Positions 1-10,245 of a stretch of 64,000 nt of DNA are shown piece after piece. The position numbers and the translations under genes are program-made. Every line of letters starts with the position of its first letter. Positions within the stretch are counted from its first letter, which is position 1. A model generated the notes under the pieces. The model saw only the letters and a program-made list of their open reading frames with translations. It was not told the DNA's origin and did no database searches. This DNA comes from Cycas panzhihuaensis (Eukaryota; Cycadophyta): contig CM041465.1 in assembly GCA_023213395.1 (NCBI GenBank), forward strand, positions 201,941,741 to 202,005,740. The letters run 5' to 3'.

Positions 1-222
1 CATGAGTGTAAATTACAACTCTGAAAATTTTACTACTAAGGCACATACTCTGTAATAAGTATAGATTACAGAACTGCAATGTTCCCACTACTAGGAAATC
101 AACCCTAGTTTAGTCTGTCTGACTTCAATCATTTACTCTGGTTGACCTTATTATATAGTTCAATTTAGTTGACTTCAATTGCTTACTTTGGTTAATATTA
201 TTAAACTATCCTAACTGACTTC
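1..222. other. Left-edge AT-rich sequence, probably Gyp2 5' LTR (U3) or its flank
   Basis: No reading frame, RNA gene or repeat unit is visible. The stretch ends at the CTCAA duplication at 223-227 that borders GagX. The same CTCAA recurs at 36329-36333, after which the sequence runs into a TATA-like box and then the Gyp2 primer-binding site. By inference these bases were once contiguous with 36334-36399 and belong to the Gyp2 5' LTR or the DNA just before it. The other Gyp2 LTR is outside the window, so the exact boundary cannot be set. Confidence 0.45.
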
Positions 223-227
223 CTCAA

Positions 228-636
228 TGTTTAAATATTCAATGGAAATCATTCAAGATCATTCATTATCAAGAACAATGGAATAAATATTATTAACATA
301 ATGAAGATAATATTAACTCATAATGATAATGTCTACATCATAATGACACTAGAACAATAACCTCATAATGAACTCCATCTTGACTCTCTGTCTACCACTC
401 TACCTCAACCATTTATTTATACATCATAAGTGAGAGAGCATAGGATGAAATGCATTACATGTGGGATAATTGACCTTTAACACAACTAATGACATGTCAC
501 CTATTAATTGACCAATAACCTAATGACCACTTACTTGCACAAATGTGCATGACATTAACATTATAATATTAACCCCTAGATATGACATTCACCTAAATAC
601 TTTAGACACTTACACATTAAACATTAACTTCTAACA
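228..636 (-). repeat. GagX 3' LTR
   Basis: Read on the minus strand it begins TGTTAGAAG and ends TTTAAACA (the other copy ends TTTCAACA). It matches the split 5' LTR at 29719-30109/36172-36328 along its whole length with scattered substitutions. On the minus strand, GagX, GagY and GagZ LTRs all start with TGTTAGAA followed by a TAATGTTTAATG block, marking one superfamily. Confidence 0.9.
411..421 (-). promoter_or_regulatory. TATA box of the GagX LTR
   Basis: The minus strand reads TATAAATAAAT, preceded by a CTTATGATG block. The same arrangement (TATGATG then TATAAATAG) occurs in the GagZ LTR at about 47912-47920, and GagY has TATATAAAGG at the same relative place. Conservation of this spot in three LTRs supports a core promoter for element RNA. 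Confidence 0.6.
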
Positions 637-655
637 CCTCCTCTTAATGTTTAAT
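616..655 (-). promoter_or_regulatory. Inverted repeat around the GagX polypurine tract/U3 junction
   Basis: 616-627 reads ATTAAACATTAA and 644-655 reads TTAATGTTTAAT, a perfect 12-bp inverted repeat. The 16-nt loop holds the purine tract and the LTR boundary (636/637). In element RNA this would be a 3' hairpin presenting the plus-strand primer site. Equivalent structures occur in Cop1, CopA, CopB, CopC, GagY and GagZ. Confidence 0.75.
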
Positions 656-761
656 TTCAAGACAATAAAAAAACTAAATACTAAAGACATCATGACACTA
701 AGTACTATGGATTGACAAAAACTAACATATGACTTGACATGAGGCATTGTTTTGAATTTGC
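637..761 (-). other. GagX 3' tail before the LTR (remnant of ORF C-terminus)
   Basis: This stretch aligns by eye with the bases just inside the GagY 3' LTR (16981-17105) and, on the opposite strand, with the end of GagZ (about 58160-58278). In GagY and GagZ it overlaps the last codons of the conserved ORF and the purine tract. In GagX, homology stops near 755-761, where the Cop1 3' LTR begins. Confidence 0.6.
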
Positions 762-956
762 TGTACAAAATCTCCAATGAAGGAGTAGTTCACTCTGCAT
801 TATTATTGATGATCCATTGAATATATATACAAGGTAGATACAAATGGCAACCGCTCAGCAGTATGGTGCCACTTGTTTAATTAAGAGTGAAAGGGGAAGA
901 GGTGCAAGACCCTTACATTATGTATTATAGTCTAAGGTAAAATATTACCTTTTACA
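762..956 (-). repeat. Cop1 3' LTR (about 195 bp, single surviving copy)
   Basis: On the minus strand it begins TGTAAAAGG directly after a purine tract (AAGAGGGGG) and probably ends ...TTTTGTACA at 762. The start is firm because of the adjacent tract and hairpin. The inner end is inferred from the loss of homology with GagY/GagZ at about 755-761 and from the TGTA/TACA symmetry. Confidence 0.6.
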
Positions 957-977
957 CCCCCTCTTAATATTCTACCT
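935..977 (-). promoter_or_regulatory. Inverted repeat around the Cop1 purine tract/U3 junction
   Basis: Arms are 935-947 (AGGTAAAATATTA) and 965-977 (TAATATTCTACCT): 13 pairs with one mismatch. Read as minus-strand RNA, the mismatch is a G-U wobble. The 17-nt loop holds AGAGGGGG and the LTR start at 956. The outer arm overlaps the stop codon of the RNase H frame at 976-978, as in CopB. The arm sequence differs from CopB and GagX, yet pairing is kept. Confidence 0.75.
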
Positions 978-1938
978 ATCTTAATCCTAATAGATTTCTG
1001 AAGGCAATGAATTTCTCTCTTCCAAGAGATTTAGTGAGCACATCAGTTGTTTGATCCTCTAATGGACAATGTTGGAGTTCAATTTCTTTATTCTGTACTC
1101 TTTCCCTGATAAAATGATGGTGTACCTCTATATGCTTTGTTCTAGCATGTAATATAGGATTTTTTGTCATTTTTATGGTACTTTGATTATCACAAAATAT
1201 TTGAGTTGGCGTCGTTTGTTCTTCTCCCAATTCCTTTAGGAGCTGTCTGATCCATACTCCTTCGCATGCTGCGTTGACAACTGACTTGTATTATGCTTCT
1301 GTTGAGGACAATGCAACTATAGGCTACTTTTTACTGCTCCAAGAGATCAAGGATTTTCCTAGGAAGAAGCAATATCCTGATGTTGATTTCCTATCTGTTC
1401 TATCTCCAGTCCAGTCCGAATCACAAAAACCGGTCAATTGTATATTGTTTTCCTTGTTATATTTCAGACCAAGATTTATCGTTCCTTTTAGATATCGTAG
1501 GATTCTTTTTGCAACATTCCAGTGAGGAGTTTTGGGGCTTTCCATAAACCTGGAGATTAAACCTACAGCATATGAAATGTTTGGACGTGTGGCTGTGAGA
1601 TAAATCAAGCTTCCAACCAACTGTCTGTACAACGTTGCATCAACAGGATGTGCTTGCTGTTCTATATTTAGTACTAACCCTGTTTCCATTGGTGTGCTAA
1701 CAACATTACAACTTTCCATTCTAAACTTGTTTTTCAAGTTTTTGATGTACCTTGTTTGTGAGAGAGTAATGAAAGAATTATTTTGTTCTATTTCTATTCC
1801 AAGATAATAATGCAGCATTCCCAAATCTGTCATTTCAAAGACCTTTTCAAACTTGCTTTTAATAAATGCTATTGAATTTTTGTCATCTCCAGTAATAATC
1901 ATGTCATCCACGTATACTACTACAATGGAGATTGATCA
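976..1938 (-). pseudogene. Cop1 RT C-terminal half and RNase H
   Basis: The frame opens at the YVDD catalytic box of copia RT (about 1905-1919, read VVYVDDM), runs through the thumb region (QLVGSLIYLTATRP near 1600) and on to RNase H (CDNQSTIKMTKNP at about 1140-1190, then the LTKSLGRE tail). These residues supply the polymerase and template-degrading activities of the cytoplasmic element particle. In-frame stops break it near 1936 and 1321 and in the RNase H segment around 1290. Its end lies 19 bp before the LTR, as is usual for copia. It continues in the same frame as the RT N-terminal half at 1939-2610. Confidence 0.85.
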
Positions 1939-2610
1939 TTAATTACCTTTTACATACAGACTATGATCTGATTCGCATCGATGGAAACCATTTTGTGCTA
2001 AATACAAATCCAATTTGGCATACCGGACTTTTGGTGCTTGGTTAAGTCCATACAATGCCTTTTTCAATTTACAAACCATATTTTCTTGACCTGGTTTTAT
2101 GTATCCTTCTGGTTGATACATATACACTTCTTCTTGTAGATCTCCGTTCAGGAATGCACTTTTGACGTCCATTTGATAAATTTTCCAACCTTTCTGGGTA
2201 GCAAGAGCAATCACTGTTCTTACCGTATTCAACTTTGCTACTAGTGAGAATGTTTCTTCGTAGTCAATTCCTGCTGTTTGTGTGTAGCCTTTCGCTACCA
2301 GCCTGGCCTTATATTTCTCTACTTCTCCATTTGGATTTTCCTTTATCTTATATACCCATTTACAATTTATAATGGGTTTATTTTCAGGAATCAATACTAA
2401 GTCCCATGTTTTGTTTCTTTGTATGGCTTCAATTTCAGTATCCATTGCCATTCTCCAATTTTGAGAGCTGCTTGCTTCTTCATAGGAACTTGGTTCAACA
2501 GAACAAATCAATGCTTGTGGTTTTTGAGATCTTGTTCGATGTTCAAAAATTTCTCCCTTTGTTTCTTCAAGCATTTTGAGGTACCACCTTGGGTACTTTC
2601 TTTGAGGCAC
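1939..2610 (-). pseudogene. Cop1 RT N-terminal half (RVT_2 type)
   Basis: This 223-codon frame carries the copia RT signature: NKTWDLV, then CKWVYKIK, a KARLVAKGYTQ block, [22 protein letters not shown] with a catalytic aspartate, and KALYGLNQAP. It ends at a TAA just before the YVDD box. Relative to the integrase half upstream it is shifted by one frame; the switch falls in 2567-2610, where both frames are open. Confidence 0.85.
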
Positions 2611-3058
2611 ATTCTTGCAATGATTTATCTTCTTCTTCTCTGGAGTTGGAGCTGCTATCTGACTGAAGGTTGCAACTATTGGTTAGTTGCTTATCTGAAG
2701 TGTCATCCTCTGTCTCAATACTTTCTGAAGTTATATCTGACTTGTCTTCCAACTGTGTAGGAAGTATATTTAGGTTGCTTTCATCAATTTCTTGCACTAC
2801 TATATCAACATTCTCCTTTTTCTCATAAAAAATTACATCCTTGCTTACATAGAGTTTGTCCGTTTTTGGATCAAGACATCTGTATGCCTTTGAATGATTG
2901 TTGTATCCAACCATTATGCACTCTATGCTTTTATTATCTAATTTAGTTCTTTTCTTATCTGGAATGTGAACATAAGCCTTGCAACCAAAGATTTTTAAAT
3001 GGCTTATGTTAGGCTTGTGTCCTGTCCAAGCCTTTTTAGGCGTTATATTGTCCAGGGA
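2567..3058 (-). pseudogene. Cop1 integrase C-terminal region and acidic linker
   Basis: Read from about 3058 it continues the integrase with KKAWTGHKP and a conserved copia block (GYNNHSKAYRCLDPKTDKLY, then SKDVIFYE), followed by an acidic Ser/Glu-rich linker that leads into RT. A TAA separates it from the core integrase at about 3059. It is in frame with 3059-4231, so the protein-level damage is one stop and a later frameshift. Confidence 0.75.
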
Positions 3059-4231
3059 TTAAGTAGGGCTTCTATTGATCAGATATACTGCTGTATATAC
3101 AGCTTCTACCCAATATTTCTTTGTTAATTCTCTATTATTTAACATGCATCGAGCCATCTCTACAATTGTTCTGTTCATCCTTTCCGCAACCCCATTGGAT
3201 TGGGGTGTATAAGGAGTTGTGAATTGTTTTTGAATTCCATGTGTTTTACAAAAATGAAGAAAATCATTGGACACAAATTCTCCTTCTCTATCTAAATGGA
3301 CATATTTGATTTTTTGACTGCTTTCCAATTCACTTACAGCTTTGAATTCTTTGAAGTATTCAAATGTTTCTGACTTACTAGATAAAAAGTACACTCAGGT
3401 TTTCCTGGAAAAATCATCAATAAAAGTCAAGAAATACCTTGATCCATTTGTTGAGACTGGCGTGAATGGACCACACAAATCAGTGTGTATTAATTCCAAT
3501 TTATGTTGTGCGCGCCACGTGCTTTTTGAAAACAGAGTTCTGTGTTGTTTTCCCATCATGCAGCTTTTACATACAAAGTGATTGAATGAGATATCTGGTA
3601 GGCCATTCACCATGTTATATTTCTTCAATCTTTCTAACCTATCATGAGAGATATGACCATACTTCAAATGCCAAATTTCATTATTATCAGTGCTGTTTGT
3701 AGCAAGAGCTTTTACATCTGAGAGCATTTTGGTGGGGCCTTTATCAGTCAGTACAGAAGTTGAAAGAAGTTTGTACAATCTATTGCATTTTTCTCCTTTG
3801 GCTATCACTGTGTCATTCTTTTTCATATCAAGTATATAGCAATAACCATGTTCATCAAATATGGTTCTTAGCTTTTTGTCACTCAATTGTGATACTGACA
3901 AGAGATTCTTTTTTATCCCTAGCACAAAGAACACATTTCCTATACGTTGAATTTTTCCATCAATACGTATAGCAATTTGTCCTATTCCCTTTATGTGTAA
4001 GGGAAAATTGTCCCCTAGCTCTACAAATGTATTGGAATTATAAGGTTTGATGATTTCAAACCATTCTTTGACTCTTGTCATATGGTGTGAAGCACCTGAA
4101 TCTACATACCAGTTTTCTGTTGCATTTGCATTAGCTGCCAAAGCTACAATGAAAGCGGTTTCGATTTCCTCTTCTGTTGTGTCCTTTTCTTTGCTGTAAT
4201 TTTCGAATGCCTGTTGTTTCCCTTTCTGCAA
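3059..4231 (-). pseudogene. Cop1 protease, GAG-pre-integrase and integrase core
   Basis: In order on the minus strand: aspartic protease motif WYVDSGASHHMT (about 4090-4125); GAG-pre-integrase zinc-binding HHCC (WHLKYGH ... CKSC, about 3560-3690); integrase first aspartate (HTDLCGPF), second aspartate in HLDREGEF and the glutamate in NGVAERMNRT, completing the DDE triad. One stop (a Trp to TGA change) splits it at 3395. Protease matures the polyprotein; integrase inserts the cDNA into host DNA. All catalytic residues are still recognisable, so the decay is moderate. Confidence 0.87.
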
Positions 4232-4664
4232 CTCTGTTCATCTTTGGTAGCACTTGTATGGGTAATGACCTGTTTGTCCACAGTGATAACAGATGTCAAA
4301 AGCTCTACAGTTACTCGACAAGTGGCCTAGTTTTCCACAATTAAAACATACTCTAGCATCTCGAGGTGGATTGCTAGTCATTCTTCCTCGTCCTCTTCCT
4401 TCTGTCCAACGTCGCTTGTGGTTTACTGGTGTTCTCCCTCGTGATCCAGAATAGGGTTATCCTCTTCCTCTGCCTCCCAACTGAAGTTTAAAGATAAGGG
4501 ATTCTTCAATTTTTGAATCTTCTTCATATCTTTGATTTCTTTATTCTTGACTGTACATATATCCTGTCAAAGTATCAAAGGACATTGTAGTCGTATGTCC
4601 TCCTCCTGTCAACATGTTTACCATGTTATTGAAAGATTTTGGAAGTTTGTTAAGCACAAGGTGT
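4232..4664 (-). pseudogene. Cop1 gag C-terminus with two CCHC zinc knuckles
   Basis: The minus strand encodes two consecutive nucleocapsid knuckles, CFNCGKLGHLSSNC and CYHCGQTGHYPYKC, at about 4240-4345, preceded by an Arg/Gly-rich stretch and a segment continuing the capsid domain. Nucleocapsid knuckles bind element RNA. A TGA separates them from the protease frame. The upstream part of this gag was displaced to 15260-15535 by Gyp1; removing Gyp1 and one GGTGT copy rejoins the two pieces without loss. Confidence 0.82.
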
Positions 4665-5489
4665 TGTTGACTTGCTGGGGTACCTTATTACACTTACAAG
4701 ATACCTCTGTTCACTTGTCAAGGTTACACAGCGCTATAGTCTAGTTCGGGGATCATCAACATGGTCATTCACATACATTCCACATACATTCCATATATAA
4801 TTCACAGAATGGTATACAGTAGTACAGAAATCAATACATACTCAATAAATCATCATTGCAACACCAAGAATACACCAATTTCCACGTAACTCTTCCTTCT
4901 ATTAAGTCAACAGTTCATTTTACGGAGGTGGAATGCATTCCTGAGCATTCCAATAGCATACAATCTTTCTGTTACAATGCGTACCTAGATGGTACTTATC
5001 ATACAGTGATGCTCCAAATAGCTGTCATGCGTACTGGCTCTTACACCTTTGCATACCTGTGATATCCGGCTGTCACCCTAACCAGGTGAATCATGCATAC
5101 CTCCTTAAGTACTCATGCTGGTACCTTTTGGCTGAAGGGTTATATTTTGTCATAACCGTACCCCTTCAGTCATGCGTACCCTTTCACTTAAACACTTGTT
5201 TAGCCTTAATTAATTCGTCCTTTGAGTTCGTACGTCCGTACGTACGTCTGGCACCTCAACAGGTCTTCACTGGTCCCCTTGAGTCGCGTGCCATACGCTC
5301 GGTTAGTTCCGCCCGTTGGTATGTATCTCATCATACGTGCCGTTCGGTACACACATCATACGTACCGAATCTTTGGTTTTACGCGTTTTACCTCGTGCGT
5401 ACCTCCGTATGGTCCGTACCTGCACAACTCGGGTTATCTGACCTACCTCTGGTCCTCACACAGCTATTGGATCACTTTTGACTCCAACA
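4665..5489 (-). repeat. Gyp1 3' LTR (825 bp)
   Basis: On the minus strand it begins TGTTGGAGTC and ends ...AAGTCAACA. It matches 14318-15254, but it lacks the inverted duplication found there. It is rich in CGTAC/GTACG motifs, especially at 5228-5420. Open frames on the plus strand here (5059-5650) are incidental to that composition. Confidence 0.88.
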
Positions 5490-5582
5490 TCTATCTCGGG
5501 TCAACAGTTATGGGTTTGAGCATCCTTGCTCAACAAAACTCCAAAAAATCAAAATTTCGGGGTATCCCTACCCCACTCTGTC
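5490..5582 (-). other. Gyp1 region between extra ORF and 3' LTR
   Basis: This short stretch should contain the purine tract for plus-strand priming, but no clean run of purines touches the LTR start (the minus strand reads GACCCGAGATAGA before TGTTGG). The tract is either atypical or mutated. Confidence 0.4.
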
Positions 5583-6728
5583 TCAAGGCGGCTCCTGCTG
5601 CCTCTGTTCTCCCAAAATTTCCTCGTTTATCTGTGTCAGGGTGGCAATAATGGCATCCTTCTCCTTTATTTTGTCCTGAAGGGCCGCTATCTCTGCTTTG
5701 TACCTTGCCTCCATGTCCTGAATCATTTGGATGATGGGTCCCGCTTTATCCTGCAGTGTAGGAGGTGCTGAAGGTTCTCCTGCCTCTGTTGCTGGTGGGA
5801 AGTCTTCCCATTCTTCCCAGGATGCTTCTGCTTCCTCCTCCTCTTCTTCTTCTGTTTCTTCTTCCCCCTTCTTCCTCTTTCCACGACGATGAACAGCTTG
5901 TTTTGTCCGATGAGGGATAGGTGTTCCTGGTGTTTTTTGTAGCCAGGTAAGCACCTTTTGCATCTGCTTTCGAACTCTCCGTTTTGCTTCCAGACTGGTT
6001 GTTGTGTCTAGAAATTCTGCTACCCATTGTTTGATAATTGGCTCCCGAGGAGAGATGGTAGTTACGTCAATCTGAACTTACGGACCTTTGGTAGAATAAT
6101 ATTGCCAGAAGCAATGAAGGATGGCGGAATGGATGTGTCCGAATTTCTTGTAGCTGCTGTCTCATGTTTTCCACCAAAAATTCTGACCAATTCAACCTTT
6201 CTCCATCCTGAATTTTTAACAATACCTGCATCATGCCTCCCCGAATGTAGGTATACTTTCTTTTTGACAAAAATATGGAATTAATTACTTTGGCCACCCA
6301 CTGAAGTCTCCCATCCATAATGTCGGCTACCCTGATTCCACCGGACATAATCTGAGTGTTACGCTGGCATAGTTCCCTCAGCCACATTTCCCGGTCTACC
6401 TCCGACCTCTTCGTTCCCAATGGAACCTCTCCCTCCTTGGGAAGTCTAGTGATAGTATGGACTATGGCTGCGTCCATTTTGACCTTCTATTTGCCTTTAG
6501 GGCCATTAGGATGTGGTCCATCAATTCGGGGTCATAATACATGGGGTTACAGTAGATGTAGTCTCCCCAGCCTGCCTGCTTAACTTTGGCCTGAAATGCA
6601 GCTGGTAGAGCTTGGAGGTCTTGCTTCAACTTCGGTATATAAGCCTCCTGGCACCCTGCTGTCCTCATAATGGCTGTGGAGTCCCAGAGATAAGAAAGAA
6701 ACCAAAGCGTCTCTAGAACCGCACGCAC
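5583..6728 (-). pseudogene. Gyp1 additional ORF downstream of pol, function unknown
   Basis: Three adjoining minus-strand frames (6728-6462, 6477-6067, 5963-5583) read as one protein of about 380 residues with two breaks. The first two-thirds is a globular, Trp/Leu-rich region (KRSEVDREMWLRELCQ, RLQWVAKVINSIF, YTYIRGGMMQVLLKI). The last third has a basic patch (RRGKRKKGEEE), a Glu run and a predicted coiled coil (MEARYKAEIAALQDKIKEKD). There are no membrane segments, so an envelope-type role is unlikely. The general look recalls domains annotated as putative plant transposon protein, which is only an impression. It lies in the same sense as pol, after the integrase and the tandem array. Confidence 0.65.
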
Positions 6729-6838
6729 GCGTACGCAGAGAACGCTTGTCGTTCTTGCGTCTTCAATGCGTGCAGGCGATCTTGCGTGCCGTTTTCCGCA
6801 ATTCGTTCCACGCTGCGTACCTCTCGGGAATGCTCGCA
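6729..6838 (-). other. Gyp1 CG-rich spacer leading into the tandem array
   Basis: Non-coding sequence with several GCGTAC and GCGTGC words, possibly degraded repeat units of the array that follows. Confidence 0.4.
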
Positions 6839-7290
6839 GGTACGTAATAATTTGTCATTTTGCAGATTTTTGTCTTATACGTGCCCCTGGTACGTATAGT
6901 GTTAAGAGCTTTCATTATACGTACTCGATTGCGTACTTTCTTCGGTACGTATAATGTAACTAATCACTTGAGTATCATTTACACGGTCGTGCCGACACGC
7001 ACTTTGTTGGTACGTATAATGTAGTCTTTAACTTACTCTCCTTTGCACTGTGCGTACCTGATTACGTACTTTTCAGATACGTATAATGTAATTGAGCCAC
7101 TTAAAAGTTATTTACACCATACGTACCTGCCAGCGTACTTTCCAGGTACGTAAAGTGTAATTCCGAGTCACTTTTTTTTTTTTAGACTATGCGTACTTTA
7201 GTGAATTTCCTTGGTACGTATAGTGTATTTTCAATTTTTATCACTGTTTCAACTGTACGTACCTAGTAACATACCTTTTTGGTACGTACA
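6839..7290 (-). repeat. Gyp1 3' tandem array, about 68-bp period, eight units
   Basis: GGTACGTA-type words recur at 6839, 6889, 6944, 7009, 7076 (GATACGTA), 7145, 7213 and 7281. The spacing settles at 65-69 bp in the five rightmost intervals and shrinks to 50-55 bp on the left. Each full unit pairs a ...CGTACC... word with a downstream GGTACGTATAATGTA, so units contain internal inverted symmetry. It lies between the integrase and the extra ORF. Such 3' arrays are known from Tat/Ogre elements. Confidence 0.85.
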
Positions 7291-7529
7291 CTGTAATTTG
7301 CTTGTATGTTGATGAATTTCCCTCTGATTTTTCTCAGATTATGCTGCTGTTACTTATATCAGTAATGAGTTACGGTTATTTTTTATTTTTTTCCAATTTT
7401 TTTTTCTATTTTTGTATCCATACCGAACTGGATCATGGCTCGGTATCAAGGCAGTTGGTTGCCTCAACATCATGCAATACGATATGGTACAACCAACTGA
7501 TAGGCTGGGCTACTCAATGTAAGGCTTGA

Positions 7530-8179
7530 GCCTGCTACCATTTACCCGAGTTGGTAGCAGAGGTTCATCGATCTCTCGAAGCTGCACCGATCCATTCTCA
7601 AAAATTCTTTCTGCGATGTATGGTCCCAACCACTGCATCTTGAGTTTCGAGTGCGTTTTGAATTTTTGTCATCTGACAACACTTGATCACCTTCGTCGAA
7701 TTGGGGTTTAGTAGATGGCGGTCGTGCCATGCTTTCGCGTCATTTTCGATATGTTGCAACCAGTTTGCTAGGTGTCGTTTCTCTTCCAATCGCATTAAGT
7801 CTTCCAATCGTCGTTCCAAAGACTGGAGGTCGTCTAATCGACATTGTATTGCCACTCGTAAGCTGGGTATCTCAAACTCTGTCGGAAGAATGGCTTCTGT
7901 GCCATATACAAGCTGAAATGGGGTCTGTCCAATTGACCTTTTCTATGTCGTACGAAAGGCCCATAGTACGGAGGGTAACTTCTCGGCCTAATCCGATCTG
8001 CCGATGTCGCATATCTTTCGCAAGCAATTTTCGATTATCTTGTTCGAGCTCTCTGCTTGGCCATTGGCTCTCGGGTAGTAGGGAGTTGATTTCTGATGGC
8101 TATGTTTCAATAGTTTGGTTGAGGAAGTGGGCACCTTGGTCACTGACGATCTCCAAGGGGCATCCAAATCGCGTAATTA
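7530..8179 (-). pseudogene. Gyp1 integrase C-terminal half
   Basis: Minus-strand frames (7598-7855 and 7542-7730, with decayed pieces up to 8179) resemble the end of gypsy integrases: a charged helical stretch (LEEKRHLANWLQHIEND) followed by a segment like the substrate-binding C-terminal domain. The piece with the second aspartate and the glutamate of the DDE triad (about 7950-8150) is recognisable only in fragments across frames. No chromodomain is seen. Confidence 0.6.
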
Positions 8180-8593
8180 TTACCTCATATAGAAATCTTG
8201 CCTTTCTGCATCGGCTTTTCGTAATGCATGTGCTTCCACCCATTTTGTCGTATAATCAGTTGCCACTAGAATGTATCGAGCTTTTGATTTCCGCGCCGCT
8301 GGTTTGATTGGCCCTACAAAGTCGAGCCCCCATCTTTCGAACGGTGCCAAAGGTAATATGGGATGCAACGGTTGGAAATCCTGTTGATTAGGTTTCCCCA
8401 CGCGTTGGCAATAATCACATGCTTGAATCCATTTTTTGACATCTTCGAACATTGATGGCCACCAGAATCCTGATGTCAAAATCTTCTGCCATGTGGCCAA
8501 TTTTCCCATGTGGCCACCCGCTACTCCTTCATGTGCCTGGGACATGATCTGGTTTGTCTCATCTTTGTCGAGCATAGCGTCGCAATACGTCAT
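8180..8593 (-). pseudogene. Gyp1 integrase zinc-binding domain and start of catalytic core
   Basis: The frame shows the HHCC zinc site (AHEGVAGGH ... CDYCQR) and the gypsy core beginning [11 protein letters not shown] with the first catalytic aspartate, then [17 protein letters not shown]. It is out of frame with RNase H upstream (overlap at 8559-8593). The domain binds the cDNA ends and the D in LDF coordinates metal. Confidence 0.83.
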
Positions 8594-9317
8594 CTGGCCC
8601 CAATTTGTACAACTCGCCGCTGATAAGCTGATACGGCTCCGCTTTTCTGATGAAATTTCTTTTCCCCGTACGATCTAACCCTGCTGGCACTTCTCCGGTC
8701 GCTAGATACTCTGGTATTCCCTCATACCAGTCTGTTGGAACTGCTTCCACGCTGAACAGAGCTGCGTTTGGAAAATCATCTGGTATCCCTGTGGCTTTTT
8801 CTCCGTTTTTTATTCTTGACAGCTGATCTGGAATGATGTGGGCTTTGCCGGGTTTCACAATGATTTTGAATGAGAATTCTTGAAACAACATTAACCATCT
8901 GCTGATTCTTCCTCGCATAATCGGTTTATTCACTAGATACATCAGCGCTTGGTGGTCGACGAAAAACAGGAATGGATTGGATAACAAATAATGTCGAAAC
9001 TTTTGTAATGCATAGACCATGCCGAGTGCTTCCCTTTCTGTCGTCGTATAATTCTGCTCAGCTCTCGTAAGTTTCCGACTGGCGAAATAGATTGGATGAT
9101 CTGTTTTATCATCGCTGGGTTGTGCTAATACGCATCCAATAGCGTATTGTGATGCATCCACATGTACGTGAAAAGTTTTCTTCCAATCTGGAAATTGCAG
9201 TATAGGCGCTGCTACAATGGCCTGTTTCAATGTTTCAAATGCTCGTTGCTGATCTTCTGTCCATATCCATTCAATATTCTTTTTCAAAGAATTCTTCGAG
9301 CTCGGATATATATGCAT
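8559..9317 (-). pseudogene. Gyp1 RNase H and RT-integrase linker
   Basis: Contains the RT connection (FETLKQAIVAAPILQFPD), then the RNase H motifs HVDASQYAIGCVLAQ, LTRAEQNYTTTEREALG and FVDHQALMYLVNKP. These carry the acidic residues for degrading RNA in the RNA-DNA hybrid. A tail of about 70 residues leads toward integrase. It is shifted one frame against RT, with the overlap at 9271-9317. Confidence 0.85.
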
Positions 9318-10245
9318 ACCCTTTGATAAATTTTCTATAATATCCTGTCAAACCCAGAAAACCTTTCAGCTGTTTTTTCGTAATCGGTATCGGAAAGTGT
9401 AGAATGGCAGGCACTTTTGCTGGATCCGTCAGCAACCCTTCTTTGCTGACTATATGCCCTAAGAGGTTTCCAAAGGGTACCAGAAATGTACGCTTTTCTG
9501 GATTGAGACACAGTTTACTTTCTTGATAGGTTTGCAACATTTCTCTCAAGTTTTCCATATGATTTTTCATTAATCCATACAACATCCAATCGTCTAGAAA
9601 TACAGCAACTTTTTCTCCAATAAATTTTCGAAAGATATTAATTACAATTCGCTGGAATGTTGCCGGTGCATTCGTAAGACCAAATGGCATTACCGTATAA
9701 GCGTACGTACCCCATTCTGTTACGAATGTCGTTTTTGCCTGATCTTTCGGGGCAATCTGCACTTGATTGTACCCACTAAATCCGTCTGTGAAGGAATAAA
9801 TCTCATTCCCCCCAACTGCTTCCAAAATATCCTCCGTAAAAGGTAACGGAAATGGATCATTTTTCGTCACCTTATTTAACTGTCTGTAATCCACATAGAC
9901 ACGAATTTTCCCATTTTTCTTGGGAACCACTACTACAGGGCTCACCCAGTCGCTGTAGTCGATTTCGTATATATAACCTGCTTCCAGCATTTTATCAAGT
10001 TCTGCTTTTACTTTCTCTTTGTATTTTGGATTCATCCGGTATGGTCTTTGTTTTACCGGTTTGGCGTCTTCCACTAGATCAATATGATGCATTCCTATCT
10101 CCGGAGGAATGCCTTTCAGGTCTTTATACGACCATGCGAACACATCACGAATTCCTCGAATAACTGTTGAGTTTACGCTTTCTGGTTTGGGGATCCCAAT
10201 AGTTTCCAATTCGAATGAGCTTAGGATTTTCTGAACTACCAACAT
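9271..10245 (-). pseudogene. Gyp1 reverse transcriptase
   Basis: This 324-codon frame is uninterrupted. It has the gypsy RT blocks in order: a start near FAWSYKDLKGIP, WVSPVVVVPKKNGKIRVYVDYRQLNK, FTDGFSGYNQV with the first aspartate, MPFGLTNAPATFQR, and the catalytic VAVFLDDW (about 9585) in place of the more common YxDD. The thumb follows (FLGLTGYYRKFI). It copies element RNA into cDNA in the particle. The same frame also exists in Gyp4 (63057-64000), where the catalytic box has been mutated. Confidence 0.9.

Noticed and set aside
5059-5650. Overlapping plus-strand frames of about 140 codons in the Gyp1 LTR
   Set aside because: They lie in LTR sequence, follow the GTAC-rich composition and resemble no protein; the other LTR breaks them.
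5583-6728. Envelope-like gene in Gyp1
   Set aside because: No signal peptide or membrane segments; it is a soluble, partly coiled-coil protein.
6839-7290. CRISPR-like regular repeats
   Set aside because: Units are contiguous and diverged, with no unique spacers, and the setting is a plant retrotransposon.
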